Origin: Torymus aiolomorphi | Lineage: Eukaryota > Arthropoda > Insecta > Hymenoptera > Torymidae | DNA length: 64,000 bases | NCBI GenBank assembly: GCA_036365515.1 | Contig: CM070874.1 | Span: 218,410,942-218,474,941, forward strand | Direction: 5' to 3' | Part shown: piece by piece, positions 26,578 through 37,972 of the stretch | How positions within the stretch are numbered: the first letter of the stretch is position 1 | Layout: each line of letters starts with the position of its first letter | The notes under the pieces: model-generated | What the model saw: only the letters and a program-made list of their open reading frames with translations | Databases searched by the model: none | What the model was told of the DNA's origin: nothing | Position numbers and translations under genes: made by a program

Positions 26578-29500
26578 CTAATCTCGGCCAACCACCGGCA
26601 TAACCCCTTCGTCCCCGTCGCCATCCTTTCTCCTTTGCCGAGCTCTGGCTCGGGTATTGGGACCAGGTTGATGTTGGGAGGATTCGGCGGCTATGCCGGT
26701 AGAGCGTCGGTGTTCAGCCGTTCCGCTATCGAGCGGGACGGTTGAACCTGTGTTCTTACGAGGTCGCCCTCTCCTAGATCGCGTTATCTGGTTAGGTACC
26801 GACAAGTTTACTGATTCGCCGCGCTCAATCTCGGGAGTGACCTGATTCGGTACTGGCTCATCTAAAGCGGGAGTGTTTGGATCTGGTAAGTTGGTTTGCT
26901 TACAGACCTTGAGCTTCAGGTCCTTGATGTGAGCCTTGCCGGCATTCTTCCCGTCCAGCGTCTCGAGCTCCACCACTACAGGTGAACGCAATTTAGTAAT
27001 ACGGTACGGGCCGTCAAATTTCTTGGCCAGTTTAGCTGCTACAAAATTAAAAGCTGATGAAAGAATTTTCTTTCTTTTCCATACTAAATCGCCAATGTTA
27101 AATTTGACCTCCCGTCTCGTAGCATTATAATATTTGGCCTGTTTTTCGGACGCTTCGAACTGAAATTTCGACACAAGGTCACGCAGTGCATGCAATCTCG
27201 ATATGCGATTTTTCCATTGTTCTACGGACATTTTTTCGATCGGTACGCTGATATTTTCCTCTCTCTCGATAGTATTGGGTAATGTAGGTTCCCTTCCTAA
27301 ATTTAAAAAGGCCGGTGACCTTTTGGTCGAGGATTGTTCCGCAGTATTCATCGCGTACCGAAATTCTGGGAGGTGTTCGTCCCAGAGCCTATGATCGCTA
27401 TCAAGGTAAGCTATTATGATTTGTTTCAGAGTCCTGTTTGCGCGTTCTACGGGATTCGCTTGTGCATGATAGGGCGGTACCGTCGTGTGCAAGATTTTAT
27501 ATTCCTCAGCTACTTGTACTAGTAGTTTATTTACAAATTCTGTACCGTTGTCGGTTACAAGCACTTTCGGTGCGCCGTATCTGCACAAGATCGTATCATG
27601 AAGCGCTTTCTTAACGGTTTTACCCGTAGCCTTTCTTAACGGAACTATTTCTACCCACTTAGTAAAAAGATCTTGCAGTACTAACGCGTATACTGCACCG
27701 TTTTTACTCCGTGGTTGGGGACCTATTATATCCATGGCTACTGTCGTCCATGGCCCTTCTACAGTACGCAAGCCCATAAACCCAGCGGGCTTATTTTGGT
27801 CTACTTTAACTTGTTGACACGTCTCGCATTCCCGAACGTACTGTACCGTATCTTGCCATATACCTGGCCAATAATAGTCACGTGTCAGTCGTTTGTAAGT
27901 CTTATGTATGCCTAGGTGTCCCGCTTGCGGTTGGTCGTGGCATTCGCGTAGTGCTTTTTGCCTTAGTTCCGTCGGTAAGACTAGTTTCCACGAGTCTAAG
28001 TCGTCGATTTCGAGTGAGTCTAGTAGCTGATCTTTATTATGAAAATAGATCCTACCCTCATGTACCGTCCAATTCTTAAAGAGTTTTGGATGGGTTTCTA
28101 TTGCCCTAATCCTCTTTTCGTACCACGCGTCGCTCGTTTCGGTAATGGCGGTGAGGCCTTCCGACTCGTCCTCAAACATACTCGATAGCGCGTCCGGTAC
28201 GTAGTGTAGGCTACCCTTGCGGTGTTGTATATCGAAGTCATATTGAGCTAATTCCATCGCCCACCTCGCAACTCTACCCACTGGATTTTTCTGGCGATAC
28301 ATCCATTTTAGACTACTGTGGTCCGTAACTACCGTGAAATGGTAACCCTCTAAGTACTCGCGGTACTTCCTAATAGCCCAAACGACAGCGAGACACTCCC
28401 ATTCAGTTACGGTATAATTTTTCTCGGCTTTATTCAAATTTCGTCTCGCGTAGCATATTATACGCTCGTGACCATCTTGCACTTGCGTCAGTGCCGCGCC
28501 GAGACCTGTCGAGCATGCGTCGGTCTGGAGAGAGAATGGCAGTGAAAAATCAGGGCAAGCTAAAATAGGAGCAGTGGTGAGCTTCTCCTTCAAGGTATCC
28601 ATTGCCTTCTGCTGTTCCTCTCCCCATTTCCAGCGTCTGCTCTTCTGTGTCAGCTCGTTTAGCGGTTCCGATATTTTCGCGAAATTATTTATAAAGCGAC
28701 GATACCACGACGTCATTCCGGTAAATCTACGGAGCCCTTTTAAGTTTTTGGAGACCGGGTACTTTACAATAGCCTCTATTTTTTCCGGATCCGGCTGCAG
28801 CCCGTTAAAATTCACGATGTATCCCAGATATTTGACCTCGGTACAGCCAAAAATCGACTTCGCCCGATTCATCGTTAAGTTTGCTTGTTTTAGTCGAGTT
28901 ATCACGATACGTAGCCAATGCAAATGTTCCTCGAACGTTTCAGAGACTATTACTATGTCGTCTAAATAACAATAGACTCTGCCATCCATTTCTGGCGTAA
29001 TAATTCCATCCATCAGCCTCTGAAACGTTGCGGGGCTGTTACTAAGGCCGAAGGGTAGTCGCGTGAATTGGTATAATCCGCGATCCGGTATCGTGAATGC
29101 GGTATATTCTTTACTCGATTCTTCGAGCGGTACTTGAAAGTACGCTTGACTCAGATCTAAAGTACTAATATATCGCGCATTTCTTAATTTACTCAAAATT
29201 TCATTCATATTCGGAAGTGGGTACGCGTCCTTTTTTGTAAGTTCATTGATTTTCCGAAAATCGATACACGGGCGACGCGTTCCATCCGGTTTGGGGTGCA
29301 TAACTACGGGACTTGACCACGGACTATTTGACGGTTCTATCACCCCTTCTTCTAGCAATTTATCCATTATTTGATACATTTCCTCCCGCACCTTAGGGGA
29401 TACGGGGTAGTACCGCTGTTTGACAGGTTTCGCGCCCTGTACATCGATTGTATGCTTTGTGAGGTGTGTTAATCCTAGCTTTGGCTTTCCACTAGGTAGT

Positions 29501-30291
29501 AGTTCGTCCAATAGTCGTTGTAGTCTGTCTCTTTGTATGTCATCTAATTCGCATATTCCAGCTACCGATTCATTCTCTAAGTACGTGTCCCCTCCGACCC
29601 CGTCGAAAGACATGCACATACCGGTACTTAATTGCCATGTGCGCTCCCTGAAATTAATCGATATGTCGAATAATTCGAGCGCGTCCATCCCCAAGACGCA
29701 ATCGTACGCTAGAGCTTTTACGAGACGAATGGCCATTTCGTTATTCGTACCACAAATACTAATCGGAACTCTAATTTGGCCTGAAATTTTCTCGAGTGAC
29801 CCGTTAGCTAATGTAATAGTTCGCGCATCAAGTGTTTCGAAAACCCGGTCTCCGAACCTATCCGCGAACTTTGGACCGACGTACGTCCTAGACGCGCCTG
29901 AGTCCACCAAGGCGACTGCAGGTATCCCTGATATCTCAATTCTTACGAAAAATCGCCTATCTTTTACGATTTCGGGCCCTAGGGGGTGGCAAAACTCAAC
30001 AACATCTCGGAATTTTCCTAACTCTGCAGTTCCGCCGATGTTGTACTTGATAGCTGGTTCTTCCATTAAAATTTTCTTCTCGACCTCTGAAGATGATCCC
30101 TCCGGTGATGTTGATTCTCGGTGTGACGTTTGACTAATTCGCTCTTCTGCGATTTTGGTGTGTCCCGGTACCGCACTGCTTATTTCTTCTACTTGAGTTG
30201 AATTTTTCTTGTCAGCTTCCATGACTTCAGTGTGGCCCTTTGGGTTCTCGTCGCACCAGAGATCAATTAAATTCTCCACCGGCTTGTTCAA
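26578..30291 (-). CDS. pol: Gypsy Pol polyprotein, intact (1237 codons)
   Basis: Uninterrupted frame. Residues ~128-135: aspartic protease LVDSGAS. ~300-450: reverse transcriptase with LDLSQAYFQVPL and the catalytic YLDD at ~442-445. ~585-720: RNase H with LQTDAC and VVTDHSS. ~785-830: integrase HHCC zinc finger (AGHLGIHKTY...CETCQ). ~854-949: integrase D, D, E (AMDIIG; VTDNGTEF; NPVERANR). The C-terminal region is basic and proline-rich. Size and order are normal for Ty3/Gypsy. The annotated start is TTG, not ATG. Pol overlaps no gag stop and lies in a different frame, so it is probably made as a Gag-Pol frameshift product. All catalytic residues that I can check are present. Confidence 0.95.
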   Translation of the reverse strand: MNKPVENLIDLWCDENPKGHTEVMEADKKNSTQVEEISSAVPGHTKIAEERISQTSHRESTSPEGSSSEVEKKILMEEPAIKYNIGGTAELGKFRDVVEFCHPLGPEIVKDRRFFVRIEISGIPAVALVDSGASRTYVGPKFADRFGDRVFETLDARTITLANGSLEKISGQIRVPISICGTNNEMAIRLVKALAYDCVLGMDALELFDISINFRERTWQLSTGMCMSFDGVGGDTYLENESVAGICELDDIQRDRLQRLLDELLPSGKPKLGLTHLTKHTIDVQGAKPVKQRYYPVSPKVREEMYQIMDKLLEEGVIEPSNSPWSSPVVMHPKPDGTRRPCIDFRKINELTKKDAYPLPNMNEILSKLRNARYISTLDLSQAYFQVPLEESSKEYTAFTIPDRGLYQFTRLPFGLSNSPATFQRLMDGIITPEMDGRVYCYLDDIVIVSETFEEHLHWLRIVITRLKQANLTMNRAKSIFGCTEVKYLGYIVNFNGLQPDPEKIEAIVKYPVSKNLKGLRRFTGMTSWYRRFINNFAKISEPLNELTQKSRRWKWGEEQQKAMDTLKEKLTTAPILACPDFSLPFSLQTDACSTGLGAALTQVQDGHERIICYARRNLNKAEKNYTVTEWECLAVVWAIRKYREYLEGYHFTVVTDHSSLKWMYRQKNPVGRVARWAMELAQYDFDIQHRKGSLHYVPDALSSMFEDESEGLTAITETSDAWYEKRIRAIETHPKLFKNWTVHEGRIYFHNKDQLLDSLEIDDLDSWKLVLPTELRQKALRECHDQPQAGHLGIHKTYKRLTRDYYWPGIWQDTVQYVRECETCQQVKVDQNKPAGFMGLRTVEGPWTTVAMDIIGPQPRSKNGAVYALVLQDLFTKWVEIVPLRKATGKTVKKALHDTILCRYGAPKVLVTDNGTEFVNKLLVQVAEEYKILHTTVPPYHAQANPVERANRTLKQIIIAYLDSDHRLWDEHLPEFRYAMNTAEQSSTKRSPAFLNLGREPTLPNTIEREENISVPIEKMSVEQWKNRISRLHALRDLVSKFQFEASEKQAKYYNATRREVKFNIGDLVWKRKKILSSAFNFVAAKLAKKFDGPYRITKLRSPVVVELETLDGKNAGKAHIKDLKLKVCKQTNLPDPNTPALDEPVPNQVTPEIERGESVNLSVPNQITRSRRGRPRKNTGSTVPLDSGTAEHRRSTGIAAESSQHQPGPNTRARARQRRKDGDGDEGVMPVVGRD

Positions 30292-30365
30292 CGGAGCGTT
30301 GTTTTTGGCTGGAGACTTTTTCGCAGCGATAGCGGGACTTCTCGTCTCCTTTTGGTCTCGCTTCG

Positions 30366-32349
30366 CTAGTTTTCCGAAGGTTTTTCTCCGCGGTCGTCGC
30401 TCTTCATCCCAGCCGGAGGTTTATGTTCCGGATTTGGTCTGGGTCTCTTTTCTGATGGGCTTTCTCGAGCCCAATGGCCGAAACCTTGGCAGTTAAAGCA
30501 TTTAATATCTGCTTTTGGTCTGTCACCTCGAGGTTTCCATTTCGGTCTCGTCTCGCCCCCATCTGGCTTGTTATCGGGACTTGCAGGTGTTGCATCGGCG
30601 TTGCTTCCCTCTTGTTGTCTTCGCACGTTCCATCTTGGCTTTCCTCTTTGAGTTGATTTTGACGAGCTAGCTTCATTTATTGCCGAGACATTATGTGAGT
30701 TCTGTCTACCCCTTCCTACCTCATTGGGTGTCGCGGATTTCATAGGAACAAATGCTAACTCCGGTAAAAATGAAAATTCTTTAGGTGGGGGTGGTTTATA
30801 CTCTCGTTTTGCTAATATGGCGGCTTCGAATTCTTTACCTAATAGTTCTAAGTCGCGGAACGTGTGTACCGAGCGTCTATTTATTTTATCTCTGTATATC
30901 GGTTTTAAATTATTGTATGTCATCGAGACTTGATCTTCGAGCGGTGGTTGCGGATACAAGTATTTTAATATATGTCTATAGTTTGTGATAAAATCAATTA
31001 CAGGTTCATTCTCTCCTTGTGCCCGCACCCGCGCCTCTTGTTGTACGCGAATCTGAAAATGCGGGTCGCCGTAATGTTCGCGAAAATCCGTAACGAAATC
31101 ATTCCACGAATGCCACTTATGTTTTTCTAAGCGCGCCCACTTCGCAGCCATCCCCTCTAACAAATCAGACAAAGCTTCTAGTAAATCCGAATCTGTCACC
31201 CCGGTACCGCTTCTACATTCTTCTATGCGACATAGAAATTCTTCCGCGCTAGAATCTGATCCGCCTTTAAATTTAATTTTCCAATCTCGAATAATTTTTC
31301 TCGGGTACGATAGCCACGGCGTTGTAAATGTAGAGCGATATGTGTCGCGGGCGTCTGGGATGTACGAAAATTTCGTGGTGTTGTAATTGTCGCAGTTTCG
31401 TTTCTATTTCTATTTATCGGTGCTCTTAATTGTGTTGGCGTCGCGTCACGTGTCGGCAGTCCCGCTAATGAAAAAGGTGGTGTATAAGATATGTTTGTGT
31501 TAGCATGTATATGTAAGTCTCGTCTCTGTTCGTCTCGTTTTTCAGTCGGTACTGTCGATGGATGATTTTTGTATGTGTTCGTACGCTCATACACGTTTGG
31601 TGTCCGATCACTATTGTCAAACCTGCTCGACTCTAAACTATAGGTTAAGTTATTTAATTCACGTTCGAAACGCGACCGCGCGTGCGTTTCAGCGTTTGCT
31701 CTTGCTGTTGATGAAAGCGCGAAATTAACCCTTGGTACGAATGAGGGTGCATTACCATTTAACGCCCGATTATTAAAATTGTCCCGATTAGGTAGATTCC
31801 TATTTTCCTCAATAGGTTGTCTATTTTCGTCTGGTCCGTCTCTCGTATCGTCCCGTAATTGTCGTGCGTCTGACCCTTGCCTCTGTTCCTCTGTAACACG
31901 TATCGACGGTACTACAGGATCTTCCCCAAAATCAATTAATGAGGCCTCTTGCCGTTGCAAAGGGGGATTTCTCACCAATGCTGGTGAGCTTGTTGCATCG
32001 CACGACTGTTGAGGGACATTCGCTTGGGGGGCGTTATGAGTTCTTCGCGACTCATTTGGTGTGCGAGCTCTTTCGCTGATTACCGTTTGTAATCTTTGCG
32101 AAAACTCGCAGGTAAAATTAAAATTTTGATCTGAAAGATCCCACGGGACTTCGTCGTATCCCCGTTGCATTGCTATAAATCGTTCTAATCTATCTGTTAG
32201 TTCTTCTATTTTTCCTTCAATACTGAGCGAATATTTGCTCAGTTGACTAATCAGATCAGGTACCGTTAAGTTTTCGACCCATACATTAATCGCGTTTGTG
32301 ACTCGAATTGTGGTGTTTCGTTTAAAATCTCTTCCACGGTACGTTCCAT
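30366..32349 (-). pseudogene. gag: Gypsy Gag, split over three frames
   Basis: Begins at ATG 32349 (MERTVEEILNE). The reading then needs a frame change near 32295 (to the part containing VWVENLTVPDLISQL) and again between about 31390 and 31290. There the first part runs on to a stop at 31223 while the real capsid-like part continues in another frame (SAEEFLCRIEECRSG, then DLLEALSDLLEGMAAKWARLEKHKW). It ends with a CCHC-type knuckle, CFNCQGFGHWARES, whose last Cys is Ser. The knuckle packages RNA in this family. The frame changes may be mutations, and this copy probably depends on other copies for Gag. Confidence 0.8.
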
Positions 32350-33983
32350 TGTTCTAATTTAGTTGAAGTTAATAGTGATTATTCAAAAATTCTTTACGGA
32401 TCGAAAGTTAAATTATTAATTATTGATAATTAAAAGAAACAAAAATTATATGTAAAAGCCGAAAAAGTTAAGCTGTATATATATATATATATATATGTGA
32501 AATGTAAAAAAATTGCAATTATTAATCCCGAAAAAGAGAAAAAAAGAGAAAAAAAAATATGTCTGAAGTTAATTTATTTATTATTATTTAGAGATGAAAA
32601 ATTCGCAAAACAGAGAAAAAGAGAAAAAAATAAATTGTAAGTCAGAAGTAATTATCCGAAATACTAAAGACTAACAATGGAACGTATTTAAAGCAATAGA
32701 TGCAACTAAAAAAACAGCTACTTATTGACTTTTATTATCTTTCCGAAAAGAAAACAAAATTAATTAACGTGTTATACTCGAAAGAAATTTTTAAAACAAT
32801 TCTTTTGACTTAATGTAGTCCCGAAACACCAAAAATCGTTCACTGTATTTTATCAACACTCAAAAAAAATTACAAGTACCGCATCCGTTTAGTTGTTAAA
32901 CTAAACTTAGCTTAAAAATTATTAGCGCGTTATTGGTTTAGAATAATTTACGGGACAAGAATTAATAAGAAAAAGATAATTAGAATTATTTACAGTTAAT
33001 ATTCAAGTTCACTTTCTTAACGCGTATAAATTATTCACGAAACTAACAGATAGATAAATTAACTACAAAACATTTAGAATATAGCATTGGATAAAAACTA
33101 TCAATTCAAATAAATCATGCATTTTAGGGTAATCATATACGGGACGCAATTAAGTCACAACGCATTGACAGTATTTCGGCGCTCCGGTACTGTGTGCGTG
33201 TGCTCGCAGCTGTGAGTCTATATGTGTATCGCTAGAGAGAGAGCATTAGAAGCAGCGCGTCGGCTGTCCTACCGCGGCTACTATAGCGCTTTCGGTGCGC
33301 GTGTACTCGCGGCCGCCGTTGAGCCCTATGCCTGTCGTACTCTACGCAGGCGCTTGGCTCTCCCGTGTGCCGCGCCGTCACCGTGCCAAACTCCGAGCAC
33401 AGGCCCTGCTGTCCCGTCGTTACGCGCTCTCCACGCCTATGCGGACTCTGTCTCTCTCGCTCGCAGCTCCCGCGCCGCTGAGACTCGCAACTACCAATGT
33501 GTATACGTTCGGCTCTCGGTAACACGCGCTGCCTTGACTATGCGTTCGGCCGGCCGAATGTTTACTTTCCGCCGTGCTCCGACTTTCCGTGACTTTGTTG
33601 TCGTCGCGCGTTATTATACGTACCGAGTATAATCTCTTTTCGAAACTTCTAGTTTACGCACTTTGAAAATTCTTAAGCCGAATATTATTTGTTCCGAAAT
33701 GCCACGTCGAGTATTATTTCGCCCGAACCGTTACACTAATTTGCGCTTTCGAATTATTTAAACGTGGCTCGAATTTTTCTTTGTCGGAACGCTTAAGATT
33801 TTCTAATTAACTTTTTATTTTTCGTTTCGGCACTTTCACTCCCGACCGCGAATTACAACGTGATTTTAACATTAGCATGCATGTCTTTCGCGCGCAAAGA
33901 GAAATTTTTCCGGTACTATCGCATTTGTTCGAATTCGGGTATACCTGTATCATGACTATTAAAAACCCAGTTGAGGCGCCATT
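32350..33983 (-). other. Gypsy 5' leader
   Basis: 1.6 kb between the 5' LTR and Gag. AT-rich near gag; a GC-rich block with long chance open frames lies at 33170-33640. No domain recognised. Confidence 0.6.
33963..33982 (-). promoter_or_regulatory. Primer-binding site of the Gypsy element
   Basis: On the minus strand, 2 bases after the LTR end (cattaca), reads TGGCGCCTCAACTGGG, the TGG start expected for a tRNA 3'-end complement. I cannot assign the tRNA with confidence. Confidence 0.65.
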
Positions 33984-34936
33984 TGTAATGTGGGATCTTA
34001 GTTATTTATTGAACAATGTGGGAATTAACTCAATTACTTTACTTTAGGATATTATTTGGATTAATAGATCAAACTCACATTACTTAAAATGATATATATA
34101 AGGTTTATTATCATGAATTCAATTATTATAAAGACGAGACGCAAATGTGTCGGTACCGGCTAGACTTACAAGATACATGTCGCGAGATTCGTGCGTATTA
34201 ATAATCCTGATACAGACAATTCAACAGGTCGCGCGCAGGCCAAATATTAGCTTCTTACCTTGAAGCTCCGCTCGTCGCCGTGTCAGCAAGGCTCCACCAG
34301 TAGACCCTGGGCTCGAACATTCACACACACACTCGGAGCTCTTTGCGAGAGCTCAACGAACACAGCGAAACCAAGATAATAAAAGACTCTAAATGCAAAT
34401 AGATAACAACAGGCCAACACGCCATAAAATAATTTGTACCGTTAATTTGTTGAAGTTACTAAGTTTCTCTGGTAAATCGCGAACGCGTGTGTCCGATTTC
34501 ACGGTCAGACAGAGAGTGAGCGCCCTTCGTCCCGTCGCTCGCTCCGTCGATCGTCGCAGCGCTGTTGTCGATTCGCAGCTCGGCATGTCCGGCCGGTACA
34601 TTTGGCAACGTCTCGGTCTTAGCACTTTTCCATAGCGGCAGCAGCAGGCTTTTGGTATGGCTGGGCCAGGGCCATTTAGTGTGCAGCATATAGCCTCGAG
34701 ACGTGCTTCATGTCCGACTCGGGGGCGTCCGAGCTACTCGGCTTCACGCCTCCGAAACCGATGACCCCTCGTTGTTGCTGTAGGTGCGGGCTCGGGCTGC
34801 TCTCGTTCATATTTCGCGCGGTTTGCTATGTCCCGGTACTCGTATATCTCCTCACTCACGCACACATTCATACAGCCACTTTGGTCTTAGCTTCGTCTTG
34901 CCGGACTCTCGCCTGCTATAATATAACTCTCTCATA
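33984..34936 (-). repeat. Gypsy 5' LTR
   Basis: Near-identical partner of 25174-26127. Differences I noticed include catatgtct/caaatgtgt, ctgtcagc/tgtcagc and ttcatccc/ttcgtccc. Confidence 0.92.
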
Positions 34937-35099
34937 AGATAAATAAACAAAAAAGAAAATGATATTAGAAGTAGATTAAATATAGTTTTTTTTTTATCAA
35001 TTATGTATAAAAGTAAGATTTTTTTTCATAAAGAGTTTTAATAGAAATTCGTATAAATTTTTCCAGTTTATTTTTATTTGAAACAGGAGTTGCAATTCC

Positions 35100-35937
35100 T
35101 ATAATTTAGTTAAAAACAAAGAAACTGGTTAACTCTATTTTCTTTCTAAAAATAAATATCTGTTCAAAACCGAACTATTCTTTCACTGCGAAAATTGATG
35201 TAAATTTTTAACTTTTTCGCCTATTAAAAATAGGGGTTGCAACCCCCAACGATCAAAACAACCAGAATTCGTTACACTTTTTATAAGGATTATTACCCAC
35301 TTGGTTTTATTAAAAAATATTGATTACAAAAAAAGATATTTAAAAAAAACTGTTTTTGGGGGTGAACTTTGAGGGCAGTTTTCACCCCTTAAGTGTGTTT
35401 TTAGAATATTTTTACTATAACGACGTCTACAAAGCAGTAAAAGTTTAAAAATTCGATTTTAAACTATCGTATTATCGAAAATACTAATTTTCATTAATAG
35501 GGGTGGTTTTACCCTCTAAAAATATTTTTATTAAAAATACAAAAAAACGTTAACTTTATTTTTTTATTTTCTTTATAAATATAAATATTTCGTCATGATT
35601 AAAGTATTTTTCAAATTTTTACTGCAGAAATTGACGTCAATTTTTCAATTTTCGCCTATTAAAAATAGGGGTTGCAACCACCAAAAGTCAAATCGATCAG
35701 AATTTGTTACACTTTTTATAAGGATTATTACCCACTTGGTTTTATTAAAAAATATTGATTACAAAAAAAGGTATTTAAAAAAAACTGTTTTTGGGGGTGA
35801 ACTTTGACGGGTGTTTTTCACCCCTTAGATATGATTTTCCGCCGATAAGAAAAACACGTATCTTCTATTTTTCAGTGCACTACAACATAACCAAAAATCC
35901 TCAAAATCGGTGAGTTCGTGTTGGGGTACTTTCCTTG
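35100..35937 (-). repeat. Right TIR of the TAA element
   Basis: Inverse of 20474-21310 with the same two-subrepeat structure. The stretch 34941-35099 is remaining AT-rich interior without a gene. Confidence 0.8.
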
Positions 35938-36514
35938 TAAGAATCATTGGGAGAAAAAAGCTTTCTCGATATTCTTCTATAGTAGAAAATATAAAACATC
36001 TTAAAATAATTATTGATTGAAACTACTTAAATTAATAACCCATGATTGCCACACATCTTGTAAAATTAAAAACAATCATTTTATGAACTAAGAATTACTG
36101 AGAACGAAAGCTTTGTTAATATTCTTGTGTACTTTTTGAAATAATTATCTGAATCTTGTGTAGAAAAATATTTACAGAGAACTCCTCTGAAACATTTTGA
36201 CGTCTCCCACCGTGAGAAAATTATAAAATTAGATTAATTCAGCACTTTTATTTGTTGAAATTTTCACAACAATAACACATCATTTTTGTTTTTTACTGTA
36301 TTTTAATCTTCATTTTGCATAATCTTTTAATTAGTGTTTTGCACTGAATTCACTATAATTATATTATATTTATGAACACTGATCACTTTTTAAGAATACA
36401 ATAATATTTGTATCGGGTAGATAGATCACTACGTTATTTTTTATCAGTGAGATTCCAATCACTCGAGAAAAGCACAGGCTGAGCTTATTCCATAAGTCTT
36501 CAAAAAAACTCACC
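35938..36514. other. End of RAD51 unit A and downstream flank of unit B
   Basis: 35941-36010 closes unit A. From about 36010 the sequence repeats that near 20405 (attaataaccca...acatcttg), starting unit B. 36115-36330 matches window bases 1-194. This shows a direct tandem duplication and provides empty sites for two insertions. Confidence 0.7.
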
Positions 36515-37086
36515 AGCTATTCTAAGAAATAATCGAAGAAACCTTGCTAAACGGATTTGGCGAGCTGCCAATTCTTCTCTTCCAGCAAAATCTGCCCTGT
36601 ATAATGCTGTAGCACTGTCTACTATCAGTAGCCCATATCTAGATTCTGATATCATATAGCACTGGTTTTTATCAAAAGCTGAGTTTGGTGGTTAGAGCTG
36701 TATGCACGGGCTGTTGCAACATTGTCAAGTACAATATTCCCACTGATGTTACACCTTTGAGCTACAGCATTTAATCTTTCAGGTCTTAAAGTACCTTCAG
36801 TATCATATGTATATGCACTTAGCCTCTGCATCTCCCACATCAACAGGTAGTTGGCAGTTAATAGCTAAAGCGTGACAAAGCTGTGATTTTCCAGTTCTAA
36901 ATTCTCCAAAGATTTCTGTAATAGATCCTGTTTTTATTTCACCTCCTAAAAGTCTGTCTAATTGTATTACTTGTAGCTTATGAAGACTTTGCCGATGTAA
37001 TGAGAAGTTACTGGCATTACTACTGGGGCTGCTCCTTCGATAAGAATCTGTTCGAGAGGTCAAAGTCTGTGCGAAATTTCTATAAT
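36515..37086 (-). pseudogene. RAD51: RAD51 recombinase, core exon, copy B (pseudogene)
   Basis: Same exon as copy A, from the tttcag acceptor at 37086. It encodes [33 protein letters not shown] (Walker A) and, after the same frameshift as copy A (between AEAKCIYI and DTEGT, about 36805-36815), [17 protein letters not shown] and [19 protein letters not shown]. An extra one-base insertion near 36650 breaks the Walker B part, which is intact in copy A. The shared frameshift means the duplication followed the first inactivating mutation. Not functional. Confidence 0.85.
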
Positions 37087-37189
37087 CTGAAAATGAAAAA
37101 AATTTTCACAAAGTATCTACTTTTTTATTTTTTTTTAAGTTATATTTATTTTTTTAGATAATATATACCAGGTGTCCCATTTTAAAACC

Positions 37190-37970
37190 ACCAGGCAAAT
37201 ATCTCGAAAACTAAGGGAGATGGAAAAAAACTTTTAATACAAAAGTTGTAGGGTTCAGAGGGGCCCAACTGATCGTGACCTTGGTTATGACCTTGAGGTC
37301 AATGATCAAGGTCATTTGAAGGTCAAATCGATTTTTTCAAATGGGAACCCCCACTTTTGACCTCGTAAATGGAAAGAGCGGAAAATTTTACGTTCAGATG
37401 TGTCCTTGAGTCAAGGTTATGTTCATGGTCATGGTCATGTTTAAAATCAAAATCAATAAAACATTCCCATAATGAGGTATACGAGACAAATTGTTAAATA
37501 CAAAAGTTGTAGGGTTCAGAGGGGCCCAACTGATCGTAACCTCGGTTATGACCTTGAGGTCAATGATCAAGGTCATTTGAAGGTCAAATCGATTTTTTCA
37601 AATGGGAACCCCCACTTTTGACCTCGTAAATGGAAAGAGCGGAAAATTTTACGTTTAGATATGTCTATGTCCTTGAGTCAAGGCCATGGTCATGGTCATG
37701 GTCATGGTCATGTTTAAAATCAAAATCAATCAACGCGTCCAAACATTCTCATAATTACGCATACGAGTGTTAAATATAGAAGTTGTAGTGTTTGGAGGGG
37801 CCCAACTGATCGTGACCTTGACCATGAACTTGAGGTCAAGGATGATGTCGTTTGAAGGTTAAATCAATTTTGTTTAACGGCAGCCCTCACTTTTGACCTC
37901 GTAAATAGAAAAACCGAAAAATTCTGATATGACCTTGGGTCAAGGTTATGGTCAAAATTATGGTCAGTTT
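37190..37970. repeat. Left subterminal repeats rich in TGACC/GGTCA half-sites
   Basis: About three copies of a 260-300 bp unit (start points near 37240, 37495 and 37780). Each contains tgaccttgaggtcaatgatc, aaggtcatttgaaggtcaaa and strings of ggtcat. Inverse copies lie at 39650-40380. Confidence 0.8.
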
Positions 37971-37972
37971 CC

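Larger units (their letters stand above)
25174..34936 (-). mobile_element. Ty3/Gypsy LTR retrotransposon, young copy
   Basis: Two LTRs (25174-26127 and 33984-34936) differ by about a dozen bases by eye. A 4-bp agat direct repeat flanks the element (25170-25173 and 34937-34940). Order on the minus strand is LTR, PBS, long leader, gag, pol (protease, RT, RNase H, integrase), polypurine tract, LTR. No env-like frame lies between pol and the 3' LTR. It inserted into the TAA element after that element's transposase region formed. Confidence 0.92.
20474..35937. mobile_element. DDE transposon with TAA target duplication, carrying nested Gypsy element
   Basis: Tips caaggaaagtaccccaac and inverse, flanked by taa at 20471-20473 and 35938-35940. 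RAD51 unit B holds the empty site gaactaagaat (about 36084-36096). TIRs of about 850 bp contain two internal subrepeats each. Without the Gypsy insertion it would be about 5.7 kb. It encodes a broken pogo-like DDD transposase. A 3-bp TAA duplication is not what canonical pogo elements make (TA), so family placement is open; a TA duplication with an asymmetric extra A is the alternative reading. Confidence 0.8.

Noticed and set aside
33222..33632. 136-codon ORF in GC-rich leader
   Set aside because: Open on both strands with low-complexity Arg/Ala/Ser content; chance in the Gypsy 5' leader.
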